In this document: positions 11,465 through 21,811 of the stretch, one piece after another
Position numbering within the stretch: the stretch's first letter is position 1
How the letters are laid out: every line of letters begins with the position of its first letter
Assembly (NCBI RefSeq): GCF_038396675.1
Contig: NC_088921.1
Coordinates: 72,056,001-72,120,000, forward strand
Length of the DNA: 64,000 nt
Origin: Hydra vulgaris
Lineage: Eukaryota; Cnidaria; Hydrozoa; Anthoathecata; Hydridae
Reading direction: 5' to 3'
Position numbers and translations under genes: made by a program
The notes under the pieces: generated by a model
Seen by the model: only the letters and a program-made list of their open reading frames with translations
What the model was told of the DNA's origin: nothing
Database searches by the model: none

Positions 11465-12720
11465 AATCAACCGGAGCAGATAACATAAACGTCATAGAAT
11501 GATTTGAATACTTAAAAGATATCCTATTTAAGGTCTATGGAGCATCTATACGCCAAGGAGTTTTTCCTGAACAACTAAAAATTGCTAAGGTTACTCCAAT
11601 TTTAAAAGAAGGTGATCAAACAAATATCAGTAATTATCGCTCTATCTCTGTCCTCTCCACATTTTCAAAAATACTAGAACGTATTATGTACAATAGATTA
11701 TACAATTATCTTCATTCTAATAATTTTTATACAACTCTCGATTCGGCTTTAAAAGAAATAATTCCACAGAATATGTAGTTATCCAATTTGTACGTGAAAT
11801 CTCTAATTCTTTTGAAAAGTCTAAATATACATTAGGTGCTTTCATCGACCTTTCGAAAGCATTCGATACTGTCGATCATGAAGTTTTACTTATTCTTTTC
11901 CGATAATAACATTTACAAACTCTTCTATACTATGAATAATGAACTTAAAAGTATATCCAAATGGTTTAAATGCAACGAACTAACTCTTAACATTAAAAAA
12001 ACAAATTGGGTTCTTTTCCACCTAGTCTCTAAAAAAGCTTATTTACCCCAAAGTTTGCCTAAAATTTTTATTGATGATATTGAAATAAAAAGACATAATG
12101 TAACAAAGTTCTTAGGTGTTTTTCTTGATGAAAACATCATATGGAAAACGCATATCGACTATATTAGTACAAAAATTTGTAAATATATTGGAATTATATA
12201 TAAAACCAGAACATATTTATGTAAAAAAAGTCTAACTCAACTTTACTTCTCTTTAATTCATAGTTATTTAAACTATGCTAATGTTGCATGGGGAAGCACT
12301 GAAAAAAGTAAGTTAAAATGTCTTTATCGCTGTCAGAAACATGCGATCCGTTTAATAAACTTTGCGGATCGATATTCATTCCAAACCACTTTTTATTGAA
12401 ATAAAAGCTCTCAATATTTATGAGCTTAATGTTTTTAATGTTTTGTGCTTTATGTATAAGTGGAAAATGACATATCTTTACCCGTTTTTAAAAATCTCTT
12501 TTGTTTGAAATCAATAAATAAATATACACTTAGAAGCAATAATTTTATACATAAGTCGAACCAAGTTTAATCAGTTTTGTATTGCATATCGTGCACCTTA
12601 TCTTTGGAATAAAATTGTTTTGTCTAATTTCGACATGCATTTTACTTTTCCCATTTTCAAATATAAACTAAAAAATTTAATTATCTTAATGGATGATGTC
12701 AGGTTTTTTTAATTGTAATT

Positions 12721-13432
12721 TTATATTTTCTTTATAACTTTTATTGTTAATTACGTTTTATTTTGTTGATTATGTTTTGATGTAGTTTATATACACATGC
12801 TTGTAAAAGGTTCTGATGATAAGATCAGTACGATCTTCTTTCAGAAACCTTGTTTGTGTTTGTGAAAGTACTTTATTTACTACGGCAACAAATGTAAACT
12901 TAAAAAAAGAAAATTTTGTACTTTGAAAAAACAACGTTAAAAACACAGACCAGATTACTGGTTAAAAATTAATTTATCTCAAATCAAAAATGAAAATTTA
13001 TAAAATAGGTCAAAAAATAAATCGGTCGAAAACGAAAACGTCATAAATTGGTTGAAAATAAAAAAAAGACTATAATCGGTTGAAAACAATTTAGGCTTCA
13101 GTAGGTTATCTAAAAATTAGTTAAGAACAACTTAGTAGGTCGAGATTTTTGTAGGTTTAATTATCTGACACGCAATTGCAGACAGTGGCGTTGCTAAGGG
13201 GTACAATCCGCATCGGGTGACACCATCAGAGGAGTGACACTAAAATAAATAAAAAGTAAAAATTTTTAGTCTAGAGGGGTGACACTAAAAGGTTATTGGT
13301 GTTGCTATATAGCGTAATACAACATTTAAACTTTACACAACGTTAAAGAAATCACAGCTTCTGTTATAATAGCAGTTTCTATTAAAAAAAATTAGAACGG
13401 TATTTATTATTTAGTGACGATGTTTAAATATT
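12721..13432. other. Non-coding; LINE 3' flank and CAGTGGCG-type fragment
   Basis: After the LINE 3' end there is low-complexity sequence with a loose repeat of TCGGTTGAAAA. At 13184 the string CAGTGGCGTTGCTAAGGGG starts a block with two copies of GGGGTGACACTAAAA, typical of the ends of hAT-like non-autonomous elements. No matching second end is visible. Confidence 0.4.
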
Positions 13433-13580
13433 AGGGTGTCTTAAAAAATTTTTTTTTTCGAAAATCAAAATGTGGAAAAGTTCAATCGTTATCATTATGT
13501 ATTAGTAGCTTATAGTAAAGATTTCAGCCTTTCCAATCAACTCTAAGGTAAAGAAGGTGGTTTTAGTCAATATTATATTG
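13433..13580 (+). repeat. Left terminal inverted repeat of P-like element
   Basis: Pairs with 15992-16140; shared features include the strings GTGGAAAAGTTCAATCG and TCTAAGGTAAAGAAGGTGG. Confidence 0.9.
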
Positions 13581-13796
13581 CGAATGTATTATTTTTTAAT
13601 AACTTTTTTTATGTTAGGAGAATTTAGCATACACATTTTTTTTTATTTATGTAAATGTTTTATTAAAATTATATATATAATTATTTTTAAATTATTTACA
13701 TATTTTTATTTATAAAACATAACAAAAACTATTAAAAAATAATATAATTATTAGTTTTAATAAGACGTTAAAAAAAAAAAGAGAGATTTGTTTGCT

Positions 13797-13850
13797 AAAC
13801 TTTCTTATGTCCGCGCGCAATTAAAATTGCGCGCGGACATAAGAAAGTTT
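13797..13850. repeat. GC-rich 26-bp-arm perfect hairpin
   Basis: Arms 13797-13822 and 13825-13850 are exact inverted copies around a 2-nt loop, with a CCGCGCGCAATT core unlike the AT-rich surroundings. Confidence 0.95.
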
Positions 13851-14446
13851 TACATAATAGGAAAGTTGCATGGCTTACTATAAAAGAGGCCTTGCCAACG
13901 CGCGGCTTGCATAAAAAACTGGAGACAAGATTAAAAATATTACTTCGCAGTAATTTACATTTTCAGTTAGGTAATTTTCGCATGAATATAATATTTGTAT
14001 GATATATCTACTAAAAGTAACTTATAAAAAGTGAAAAGATAATCTTTTTTTTTTTTTTTTTAATTTTGTTTGTTTTATTTTGTTTTTTTGATTTTGTTTA
14101 AGATTGTAATATAACTAACAAATAACATTAATAACAATTTTAAATTAACTTAAATGTATCTAAAACTAATTATGTTTAAACAATTTAGTTAGTATATATA
14201 GATTTATATTTTGCTATAATTTGATATTAGCATTTGCCACAAAATTTATTAATGGGTTTTTTAAGTATTAAAAATAAATTCTTGAGAAAAAAGAGATAAA
14301 ATCTTTAGAGAATAAAAAGTAAATACAAGCTTTTTAGATATTTTACTAAACACAATTTTACAGTTTTTGTTAAAAACATTGCAAGCATTTTACTTTGTGC
14401 TGAGTTTTATCAACTTCTGCTTTGGCTCCTTGTGTGAACGAGGTGA

Positions 14447-15190
14447 ATAGAGTCGACAATAATTATTAAATAAAATATTTGTCATTGTTAATCCCATGAT
14501 GTCTTTGCATATCTAATGAATAAAATTTTGATAGCATCATAAGGAGGTTACACAGTGATGACCGACAAGTGTCATTATATACTTCATAAAAAAGAATATA
14601 ACAGTAAGTTGCCCATTGACAAACTTTGTCACCAGGAATTCTTAAACCTTCTTGATTTATGTCCTTTACAAAAATTTACAGAAATAAATCAAGTTCCTTC
14701 TGAGCCTTGTCTTTTTTTTTTCCAAAGAGCTTTTTTTAATGGATCTGTTGTAAAGTTGCCTAATAATACATACTGATGAGTTGAATCAATTAGAATCTTT
14801 CAAACAAATGTCTGCATATGGACTGTGAACATTACAAATTTTCCAAAATTCAATGACTCTAGATATAAATAATCGTCCCTTCATTTTCATGCAGGTCTGG
14901 ATGACTTTTTAATGCTGACAATGTTTCATTGCAAAAAACTTGCAGACAAGTGATAACTTTTTGTCTTTCAATTGGCTTTGGATAAACAGAAACTTTCGTT
15001 AGTTTAGACATTTTAACAATGTTTTTCGTTTCAAGCTTGTACAAATTAATAATATCAACCCACCGTGCTATTTTTTTTTCTCCATCAATATAAAATTCAA
15101 GTTCTTGAGTTTTTTCTGTGATCCAGTTATAACATATACTTTTTAATAAATGAACACAATCAAATAAAAGAAAAATATTGTCTTAAGTAC
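14447..15190 (-). pseudogene. P-element-type transposase fragments (THAP9-like)
   Basis: Read on the minus strand from 15190, the frame gives FLLFDCVHLLKS...NWITEK (the Asp-x-x-His-Leu-hK-N block of P transposases), then GEKKIARWVDI and KMSKLTKVSVYPKPIERQK. The last piece lies in the open frame 15044-14859. After a gap the LGNFTTDPL block appears near 14760, followed by decayed sequence to about 14450. In P-type transposases these blocks belong to the RNase-H-like catalytic core and the GTP-binding insertion, then the C-terminal part. Several stops and frame changes make it non-functional, and no THAP exon is seen inside the terminal repeats. A 40-bp tandem duplication at about 15190-15262 has damaged the start of the region. 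Confidence 0.75.
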
Positions 15191-15289
15191 ACCATGCTTC
15201 TTTTTTTTCAAAAAAGTTATAAAACTTCTGATGCTTCTTTTTTTTAAAAAGTTATAAAACTTTTAAAAGTGAGAGAGAGCCTAAGTTGT

Positions 15290-15789
15290 ATGTTCTCTGC
15301 ATATGCAAGTCAGCTTGTAGTGGTAAATGATCAGGCAGAACGTCACATAAAGTTGATCCAAGACTTTATTGGACGGACATACAATGAGGATAGACTTCAG
15401 GATACTCTTCAGGTAATTACTAAACATTATTATACAGGCCTGTAGCGTGTAAATTGTTAGGGGGAGGGAGTCGTTTTTGAAAAACTAGGCAATTTAGAAT
15501 TGCAAACACAAATCATGCTCTTTTTTAATAACACAAAAAGGAAGTCAATTGCACCTAACAATTTACATCTAACAACCCCTTACCCCACACAATATACGTG
15601 CATGCTATAAATTAATTTCTGCAAAACTTTTTAAAGTATTTCCATATTATTTTATTTTATAAACTAAACTATTAATTTCAAATGTTTGGAATTTTATTGC
15701 TTGGATTATTTACTATTTTCTAGGATGTCCATATAAACAGACAGCAAGTATGCAAGAAAGTCACAAAAAAATACCTGCAGAACATCTAA
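15290..15789 (+). pseudogene. Two-exon 3' gene fragment with ND-x-AER motif, inside the P-like element
   Basis: On the strand opposite to the transposase remnant, exon 15290-15412 reads ASQLVVVNDQAERHIKLIQ and further to LQDTLQ. It ends at a canonical donor (CAG|GTAATT). After a 311-base intron ending TTTTCTAG the frame resumes in phase at 15724 and stops at 15787-15789. The frame is free of stops across both exons and the splice sites are good, so it is a real 3' terminal gene piece. I recall related ND-x-AER segments in uncharacterised cnidarian proteins but cannot name a function. It may be a captured host fragment or part of another element nested within the P-like one. The upstream exons are missing. 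Confidence 0.55.
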
Positions 15790-15991
15790 CAAGTATCATA
15801 ACTGTCATCACGTTTTTGTTGCTTTTCAACTCAATTTAGAACTATTATCTGAAATAAAATTGTCACAAAAAATCTGTATCTTCCTTATTCTATTAGAAAT
15901 GTTTTAAATCAAAATCAGTGTTTTGTGAGTGTTTTAAATTCAAAACTATATATATTCGAAACTTTAAAATATAATATTCAGGAAAAAATCT

Positions 15992-16140
15992 ATTATATAG
16001 AAATTGTCTAAAACCACCTTCTTTACCTTAGAGTTGATTTGAAAGGCTGAAATCTTTACTATACGCTACTAATACATAATGATAACGATTGAACTTTTCC
16101 ACATTTTGATTTTCGAAAAAAATATTTTTTGAGACACCCT
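15992..16140 (-). repeat. Right terminal inverted repeat of P-like element
   Basis: Inverted partner of 13433-13580; ends in GAGACACCCT. Confidence 0.9.
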
Positions 16141-16833
16141 ATTAAATTTTTCGAGACACCCTATTATTATATATGCGATAGTAAACAAAGTTGATAAAAC
16201 AAAAAAAAATTATGTCAGAAAATTCGAAAACAGATGAAATTTATGATGAGATCTTTTTGCAATGGTTTCAAAATATTTGTAAAAAAGCTATTATATTTAA
16301 AAGTGAAAACCTATTTACACCAGTGAAGGAAAAAAACAAATTGTGTAAATAAAAAATGTAACATTTTGCTATTTTTACAAATATACAACAGCAAATGTTT
16401 TCTTGGCTTTTAGTGAATAATTTGAAGCGGTGATTCCAGTAATAAAACTAAGTAATTTTTATTTATTATTTTTTTATGAATAAAAAAGATAAATTAGGAG
16501 TTAGTTGACTTTATTTAATTACTCTCCAAACTTTTAGTATGCAGTGTGTGTATAAAACGCGAGATTAAATAATACAGATTTTTATTTTACTAAAGCTGTT
16601 GCTTTTTTTCTAAAGGTAAATTTTAAAATTTTGTTTTAAATGTTAGGCTTAAGTCTTAAAAACAGAAAAACTTCAATTACGCTGGATGTTTAACATTATG
16701 TTAATCTATTTAGTGCATAAGTGTACAACTTTTAAAATGTTTTAATTAAGAACAAATCATGCATGTGCATCTTTCCATTAACCAACAGTTGACACCGTTT
16801 TGAAAAGTACTATATTTAAGATAAATTAATTAC

Positions 16834-16988
16834 GGATTGTCCATAAACTACGTCACGCAATTTTTGACCATTTTTGACCCCCCTCCTCCCACGTTACAAC
16901 ATCGTAACACTTAAGTAACAAATTTTGTATGAGTAGTCGCAAAACCACTAACCCCTCTAAAGCATGACATAAAATATGGACGACCTCT
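16834..16988. mobile_element. Short MITE, copy 1 (GGTTGTCCATAAA type)
   Basis: About 155 bp with imperfect inverted ends (GGATTGTCCATAAACTACG on the left, the reverse of ATATGGACGACCT on the right) and an internal TTTTTGACCCCCCTCCTCCC block. The same elements are found in reverse orientation at 26920-27093. Confidence 0.65.
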
Positions 16989-17243
16989 TATAACCTTTTT
17001 TCAAAAAATTTGTATTAAAACGCATAATTTGAAATTTATTTATTAAGGCGCCAAAATATTTTTTTCAGGCACCATAGGAATGTTTAACGCCAGGCCTGTA
17101 TATATTTACAAAAAAATATATATGCATGAATAAATATATGCATATATAAATAACGTATATATACATAAAAAATATATATATACATAAAAATACAAAATAT
17201 ATATATATATATATACATAAAAAGTATAAATAGTTTTATTTAT

Positions 17244-17293
17244 ACTTTTATATATGTGTGTGTTTGTACACAAACACACACATATATAAAAGT
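17244..17293. repeat. 23-bp-arm perfect hairpin
   Basis: Arms 17244-17266 and 17271-17293 with loop TACA; built of TG/CA-rich sequence. Confidence 0.95.
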
Positions 17294-17299
17294 TGGTTA

Positions 17300-18480
17300 T
17301 TAGGTTTACAATATGGTTGATAAGAACTGTCAATCAGGTTCAATGTTACATCAAGGTAATTGACAATTTTAATGTTATATTGGATGGAGATAATAGGTTG
17401 TTACTTTTAAAAATATGCGTAAAATGCTTTTTGATTTTTCCCATTTGTTGGCTGCTTCTGTTTTCAAAATTAGCAAGTCCGTCGTCACGATACAAGCCAA
17501 AATTATTTCTATCGTAATATTGAAAGAGCTGAAACAATTTAAAAATACCAACTAGTTCACACACTTCAGCTCCATACAATGCTCCCATTGTGACATCTAA
17601 TATTCCGCCTCTTTTCTTTATCCAAGCTTCATCGTTTTTAAAAATTAAAGATTTTCTTGCATGATATATTAATTTTTTATCGTCGCCATTTATAATAACA
17701 TGTTTTTTGGCGAAACTGATTGCATTGGTAAGAGTGTTTTCACTAATAGATGAATAAAAATCATTTATATAAAAAAATAGAATTTTGCAAAGGTGTTTAT
17801 TTTTGATTTTTTTAAACCAATCTATAACAAATTGGGTGCTTTGCTATTGATTCAACTGTAGTTTATTTTTTAATCCGTGAATAATTTTAGATAAAATGAT
17901 TTTACTAATTCTTCCTACCTCGCTTTTCGAATGATTCAAAAGGCGAACTGAAGGGTTGTTAATAAAATTATCCTTATGGTCTTTTAAAGTGAAAAAACAG
18001 CCGAACGATCCGTTTATCTCAATATTGTTTCACGCTTCATGGTGGATTAAAAGGTTTTTTCCTTCTTTATTTATTTGATCTTTTAATTCTGGCATCGATT
18101 TTTTGTAGGTAGAAGTAATTGCATTTGTTAACAGTTTGTTGTATTCATCTTTTGATAATTTATACAAATTAGATGTTTTTGTCTGCCTTTATTAATGTTT
18201 TATGCGACGTACGTATGGATTTTAAATCTTTTTGCATATTATTTTGAAACTTGCAGTTTACGTTGCAAAATTTTATTGATTTAATTAAGTTTATAACCTT
18301 TTTCAAAAAAACGCATTTTATTTATTTGCTGTGGGCATTTTGATGATTTGATTCCGTAGTCTGTGTAATTTGAATCATTTCTTGGGTAATTATTTATGAA
18401 AAAGAACGCCTTCCATCTCATTTTCTTTACGAGCATTTCTGTTTTGTTTAGTGGTTTTAATTTATATTCTTTTTCAGATG
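17300..18480 (-). pseudogene. Reverse transcriptase with YRDDG motif (retroelement remnant)
   Basis: Minus-strand reading from about 18480 gives MRWKAFFF and NNPSVRLLNHSKSE. Then comes an open run (about 17850-17346) with INDFYSSIS (RT motif A), KKRGGILDVTMGALYGAEV, and GLYRDDGLANF in place of the usual YADD. The stretches between are broken by several stops, for example a TAG just upstream of QSTQFVIDWFK. This type of RT is repeated in cnidarian genomes. Its neighbour type in this window, a GIY-YIG fragment at 49603-49942, is typical of Penelope-like elements, so a Penelope-like origin is my best guess. I cannot exclude another lineage. No endonuclease is seen next to this copy. Confidence 0.65.
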
Positions 18481-18613
18481 GAATCGGTTTTTGATTGAAT
18501 ATTTCAATGTTTTAAATATTGCTCTATTATTTAATAATATTGAGCACTCTTAAACGCACAAGAGTATTTGTATTATTATACCATAATAATACATTATCTA
18601 TTTTGTATATATA

Positions 18614-18640
18614 CAGGGTGTGTCCCAAAAATAACCGAAC
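18614..18640. repeat. mariner 3' terminal repeat
   Basis: Starts CAGGGTGTGTCCCAAAAATA directly after TA; ends near CCGAAC. Confidence 0.85.
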
Positions 18641-18691
18641 TTTTTGGGTATAAAATAAAACACACATTATATCATAATTGAAAGTTATTAT

Positions 18692-19729
18692 TTATTCAAA
18701 ATAGGTTCCATCAGACTCAATACAACGTTTGGCACGATCAACCAGCGCATGCATAGATTTTTTTATGTCATTTATAGAAATATTCTTCAGCATCTCGGTT
18801 ACAGCTGCTTGAATGACTGGGATATCATCATAAAATGCTCCTTTCATCTTGATTTTCAGTTTTGGAAATAGAAAATAGTCACATGGTGATAGATCAGGCG
18901 AATATGGAGGGTGGTTGATTAAAGATATCCGTTTTTTCATCAAAAATTCGTTCACTTTTTTGGTCTTGTGAGGCGGTGCATTGTCGTGCAATAAAAACAC
19001 TTGTTTTCCTGCTGGATATTCAGGTCTAACACGACAAATTCTTTTCCACAAACGATCTAAAACGCCTAAATAGTATTCTCCGTTAACAGTTCGACCTTCT
19101 GGAACAAATTCCTTGTGGACAATACCCTTCGAATCAAAAAAAGTAATCAACACTGTCTTGATTCGAGACTTCTGGAAACGCAACTTTTTTAGTTTTGGCT
19201 CGCCTTTGGACTTCCATTCAGCAGATTGACGCCTTGTTTCAGGGTCATATTTAAAGCACCATGACTCATCACCAGCTATGATCGAATCAAGAAAGTCTGG
19301 ATTGTTTTCAACAGTTTCAACAATGTCTTTGCAATGCTCCACACGAGCGATTTTTTGGTCTTCATTTAATTCATGTGAAACAAAGCGCTCACATACCTTT
19401 CTTTTACCCAAATCTTGAGTTAAAATTCTCCAAATAGTGTTTTTACTTGTATTTAATTCCTCAGCTAACATTCTTGTAGTAAAATTTGCATCAATACCAA
19501 TGATTTCACGGACTTTTTCCACCAATTCAGCACGATTACTAGCTTCTGGACGACCTGGCCTCAGATCGTCATTTAAATCCTCACGACCATTTTTAAATCG
19601 TGTAAACCACGTATAAACTTGAGTACGACTCATACAATCATCACCATAAGCTTTTTTAATCAATTCGTATGACTCAGCGAATTTGTTTTCAAGTTTAACA
19701 CAAAATTTTATATTCGTTCTTTGTTCCAT
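18692..19729 (-). CDS. mariner transposase, intact 345 aa
   Basis: A full-length open frame with no break. Residues 1-110 are two helix-turn-helix units (SRTQVYTWFTRFKNG, then TTRMLAEELNTSKNTIWRIL). The linker carries FVSHELNEDQK, the counterpart of WVPHEL. The catalytic triad is DD34D: D154 in GDESW, D249 in LHDNAPPH, D284 in YSPDLSPCDYFLF, almost the same numbering as Mos1. Length matches the family (about 345 aa). It would act in the nucleus as a dimer and move mariner ends at TA sites. It is the only transposase in the window with every catalytic residue and no frameshift, although its own 5' terminal repeat is gone, so it could act only on other copies. Confidence 0.95.
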   Translation of the reverse strand: MEQRTNIKFCVKLENKFAESYELIKKAYGDDCMSRTQVYTWFTRFKNGREDLNDDLRPGRPEASNRAELVEKVREIIGIDANFTTRMLAEELNTSKNTIWRILTQDLGKRKVCERFVSHELNEDQKIARVEHCKDIVETVENNPDFLDSIIAGDESWCFKYDPETRRQSAEWKSKGEPKLKKLRFQKSRIKTVLITFFDSKGIVHKEFVPEGRTVNGEYYLGVLDRLWKRICRVRPEYPAGKQVFLLHDNAPPHKTKKVNEFLMKKRISLINHPPYSPDLSPCDYFLFPKLKIKMKGAFYDDIPVIQAAVTEMLKNISINDIKKSMHALVDRAKRCIESDGTYFE

Positions 19730-20041
19730 TTTCGTTTTGTAACATTAGGACGCGTTTTTCTTTTATTGAAATGGCTGTAACTTTCACATCTGTCATCTGA
19801 TTTACGAATTTTACATGTCTTAAAAACGAAACGAACTATACTACCACAGCAAACAGTTCAGGAGTCTGGAGTCATAGCATGCCATGACATGAGCAATCAG
19901 CTGACAGGTGACAGCACACAGGCAGAATTTTGTTGACAAGTGCCATTTTGCAGCGGACAAAACAAGTGCAACTTTTTTGGTTTGCTTCATTTTCTTAAGT
20001 CTGGTCCGTGTCAACGTCACGGAAGTTTTTTAATAATTAAA

Positions 20042-20190
20042 GGAAGTATCCAGAAGTTTCAAGAAGCATGCAGAAGCTTCCAGAAGTTTCCAGAAGAAGC
20101 ATCTGGAAGCATCCAGTAGCATCCAGAAATATCCAGAAACATTCAGAAGCATCCAGACGCATCCAGAAGCTTCCAGAAGCATCAAAAAGA
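20042..20190 (+). repeat. Minisatellite of ~10-bp units AGCATCCAGA
   Basis: About 13 degenerate units (variants of AGCATCCAGA / AGCTTCCAGA) in the leader between the Tc1 end and its transposase start. Confidence 0.85.
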
Positions 20191-20453
20191 AGCATCATTT
20201 TACTATATATGAGACATGTAAATCAACATGTAATTCAGTCAGTATATGGAAGTCAATCAGTCAGTATTATCAAGACAGTTTATCGAAGTGAGTTTTATCA
20301 AAGTGTTGTATTGAAGAACATCAATACAAGAAGTGAAATACAACAAGTGTTTCATTACATCAATACAGTCCACATCCAAGGTAAATGTAAAACGGTAAGC
20401 GTTGAGAAGCGTGATTATTTATTTTTATTATTTTTATGACTTCAAGTGCAAAA

Positions 20454-21454
20454 ATGGCTCCCGACAGTCTTGGATTGGAACTAAGAAAGAAAATTATTGG
20501 CGATTACGTAAGTGGAATGTCAAAAAAAGTATTTGTGATAAATATCGCGTGAAAAAATGGACCGTATCATGACTATGTTCCAAATATCGTTCTACGGAGA
20601 AGTTGGCAGCAGATAACAAAGGTGGAAGACCGCGTTCCACCACTTCTAGAGAGGATTCTATGATCGTCAGATCCGTCAAGAAGGATCCCTGGATATCATC
20701 AGTCGAGATACAAAAGCAATTAGAGCTGCCTGTATGGGACCGAACAATCAGACGACGTGCTGTTGAAGCCGGATTGTTTTCTCGACGCCCTGCAAAGAAA
20801 CCGCTGACTTCACTAAAAAACCAGAAGAAAAGACTCCTGTTTGCTACATCTCATATTGACTGGAATGTGCAAAAATGGCGAACTGTCTTGTTTAGTGATG
20901 AATCGAAGTTCAACATCATTGGGAGCAATGGCATTTGCCGTGTACGTCGACCGGCCGGAAAACGCCTCGATTTACGTTACTGCCATAAGACCGTGAAGCA
21001 TGGTGAAGGCAATGTAATGGTCTGGGGGTACTTTTCTGCTATTGGTCCAATACATCGAAACGACTGAATAATGGACAGTTTCATGTATAAAAATATCCTG
21101 AAAGATGTTATGTTACCTCATGCTGAATGGAATATGCCAATAAAATGGGTTTTTCAGCAAGACAACGATCCGAAACACACTGCAAAAGTAGTCAAGCAGT
21201 GGTTTCAAGACAACCATCTATCGGTGATGGATTGGCCGCCTCAAGCTCCGGATCTCAACCCTATCAAGAACCTGTGTGAGATCGTCAACCGCAGAATTAA
21301 TCGTTAAGGTGTTCGTAATAAGGATCAACTGTTTGAACAAATCCAAAAGGCCTGGGCAGCGATTCCACAAAGTTTCATTGATCACCTGATCGAATCTATG
21401 CCTCGAAGATGCAAGGCTCTGATTGACAACAAAGGATTTGCCACGAAATATTGA
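20454..21454 (+). pseudogene. Tc1-like transposase, frameshifted
   Basis: Reading starts at ATG 20454 (MAPDSLGLELRKKIIG, an N-terminal HTH). A frame change near 20521 and a TGA near 20569 break the second HTH. The frame 20603-21067 carries GGRPRSTTSREDS (GRPR linker) and LFSDESKF (first Asp). A TGA at about 21065 separates it from 21071-21307, which has FQQDNDPKHT (second Asp) and PDLNPIKNLCE (third, Glu). An in-frame TAA at 21305 precedes the C-terminal tail, which ends at 21454. All three DD34E residues are present, so decay is recent and consists of a few point and frame changes. Not functional as read. Confidence 0.85.
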
Positions 21455-21704
21455 TAGCGAAATACAGCTTGGTCAACATTTTGTCGAGTTGCACTTGTTT
21501 TGTCCAGAGGGAAATCAACTTTTTTTAATACTTTTGATTAATTTATTAATTTTCGTGTACAAATAATGAACTTTGTGATGTATAAAACTTGAAGAACTTT
21601 GTCTCTAAACAGTTAAATAGTTATTTCTCTAAGCTGAAAAAATACAGCATTTTTATATAAACAAACTAAATTAGCATTATTTGGTTGCACTTTTTTGTCC
21701 GATA

Positions 21705-21811
<107 letters not shown>

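Larger units (their letters stand above)
10320..12720 (+). mobile_element. LINE 1, CR1/L2/Jockey-like non-LTR retrotransposon remnant
   Basis: Plus-strand reading gives, in order, endonuclease, linker, N-terminal RT, thumb and C-terminal domain of an ORF2-type protein, so it is one decayed element. The 5' end (ORF1) is absent. The 3' flank near 12810-12830 has a stem-loop, AAGATC/GATCTT, possibly the reverse-transcription recognition stem. The exact clade cannot be settled by eye. Confidence 0.85.
10320..12720 (+). pseudogene. LINE 1 ORF2 (endonuclease + reverse transcriptase), broken
   Basis: The apurinic-endonuclease part shows SCCYRPP (about 10390), IIGDLN (about 10485) and DISNHF (about 10685). 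The open frame 10497-11021 covers the end of the endonuclease, and 11090-11404 the linker. RT blocks follow: VTPILKEGD and NYRSISVLSTFSKILERI (about 11570-11690), then FIDLSKAFDTVDH (about 11845-11880). Right after this the sequence jumps to SDNNIYKLFY, so the region from after motif A through YADD is deleted (a few hundred bases). The thumb is open again in 11836-12399 (NYANVAWGS) and a C-terminal tail reads to about 12715. Two palindromes at 11371-11464 interrupt the frame just before the STGADNIN block. It cannot encode an active enzyme. Confidence 0.85.
13433..16140. mobile_element. P-element-like DNA transposon with ~148-bp terminal inverted repeats
   Basis: The left end (13433-13580) and right end (15992-16140) are inverted copies at roughly 93-95% identity by eye, both starting AGGGTGTCT. 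Between them lie minus-strand remnants of P-type transposase (14447-15190) and a plus-strand two-exon gene fragment (15290-15789). The terminal AGACACCCTATTA is repeated once more just outside the right end (16154-16167). I could not fix an 8-bp target duplication. Length 2.7 kb fits a partly deleted P element. Confidence 0.8.
16141..17300. other. Non-coding stretch containing one MITE and TA-rich sequence
   Basis: Apart from the MITE at 16834-16988 and the hairpin at 17244-17293, I see only AT-rich sequence with short TA runs (17160-17220). Confidence 0.5.
18614..19950 (-). mobile_element. mariner element, 5' end missing
   Basis: A TA dinucleotide (18612-18613) precedes a classic mariner terminus starting at 18614, CAGGGTGTGTCCCAAAAATA. 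The intact transposase lies on the minus strand, so this is the 3' end. No inverted partner is found between the ATG (19729) and the Tc1 terminus at 19951, so the 5' end has been lost, perhaps at the junction with Tc1. Confidence 0.85.

Noticed and set aside
12808-12850. CTGATGA followed later by GAAAC near the LINE 1 3' end, hammerhead-like
   Set aside because: The stem after CTGATGA does not lead directly into GAAA and no stem I pairs; better explained as a LINE 3' stem-loop.
13184-13330. CAGTGGCG-starting block as a complete hAT MITE
   Set aside because: Only one end is visible; similar single ends at 24052 and 40456 also lack partners.
14770-14800. CTGATGAG inside the P-like element, hammerhead-like
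   Set aside because: No GAAA core at the right distance.
17346-18480. Bacterial group II intron reverse transcriptase
   Set aside because: No group II RNA structure or maturase domain is visible and the context is wholly eukaryotic repeats; a retroelement of the cnidarian genome is simpler.
20068-20439. 123-codon open frame in the Tc1 leader as a gene
   Set aside because: Its first half is the translated minisatellite; no motif in the rest.
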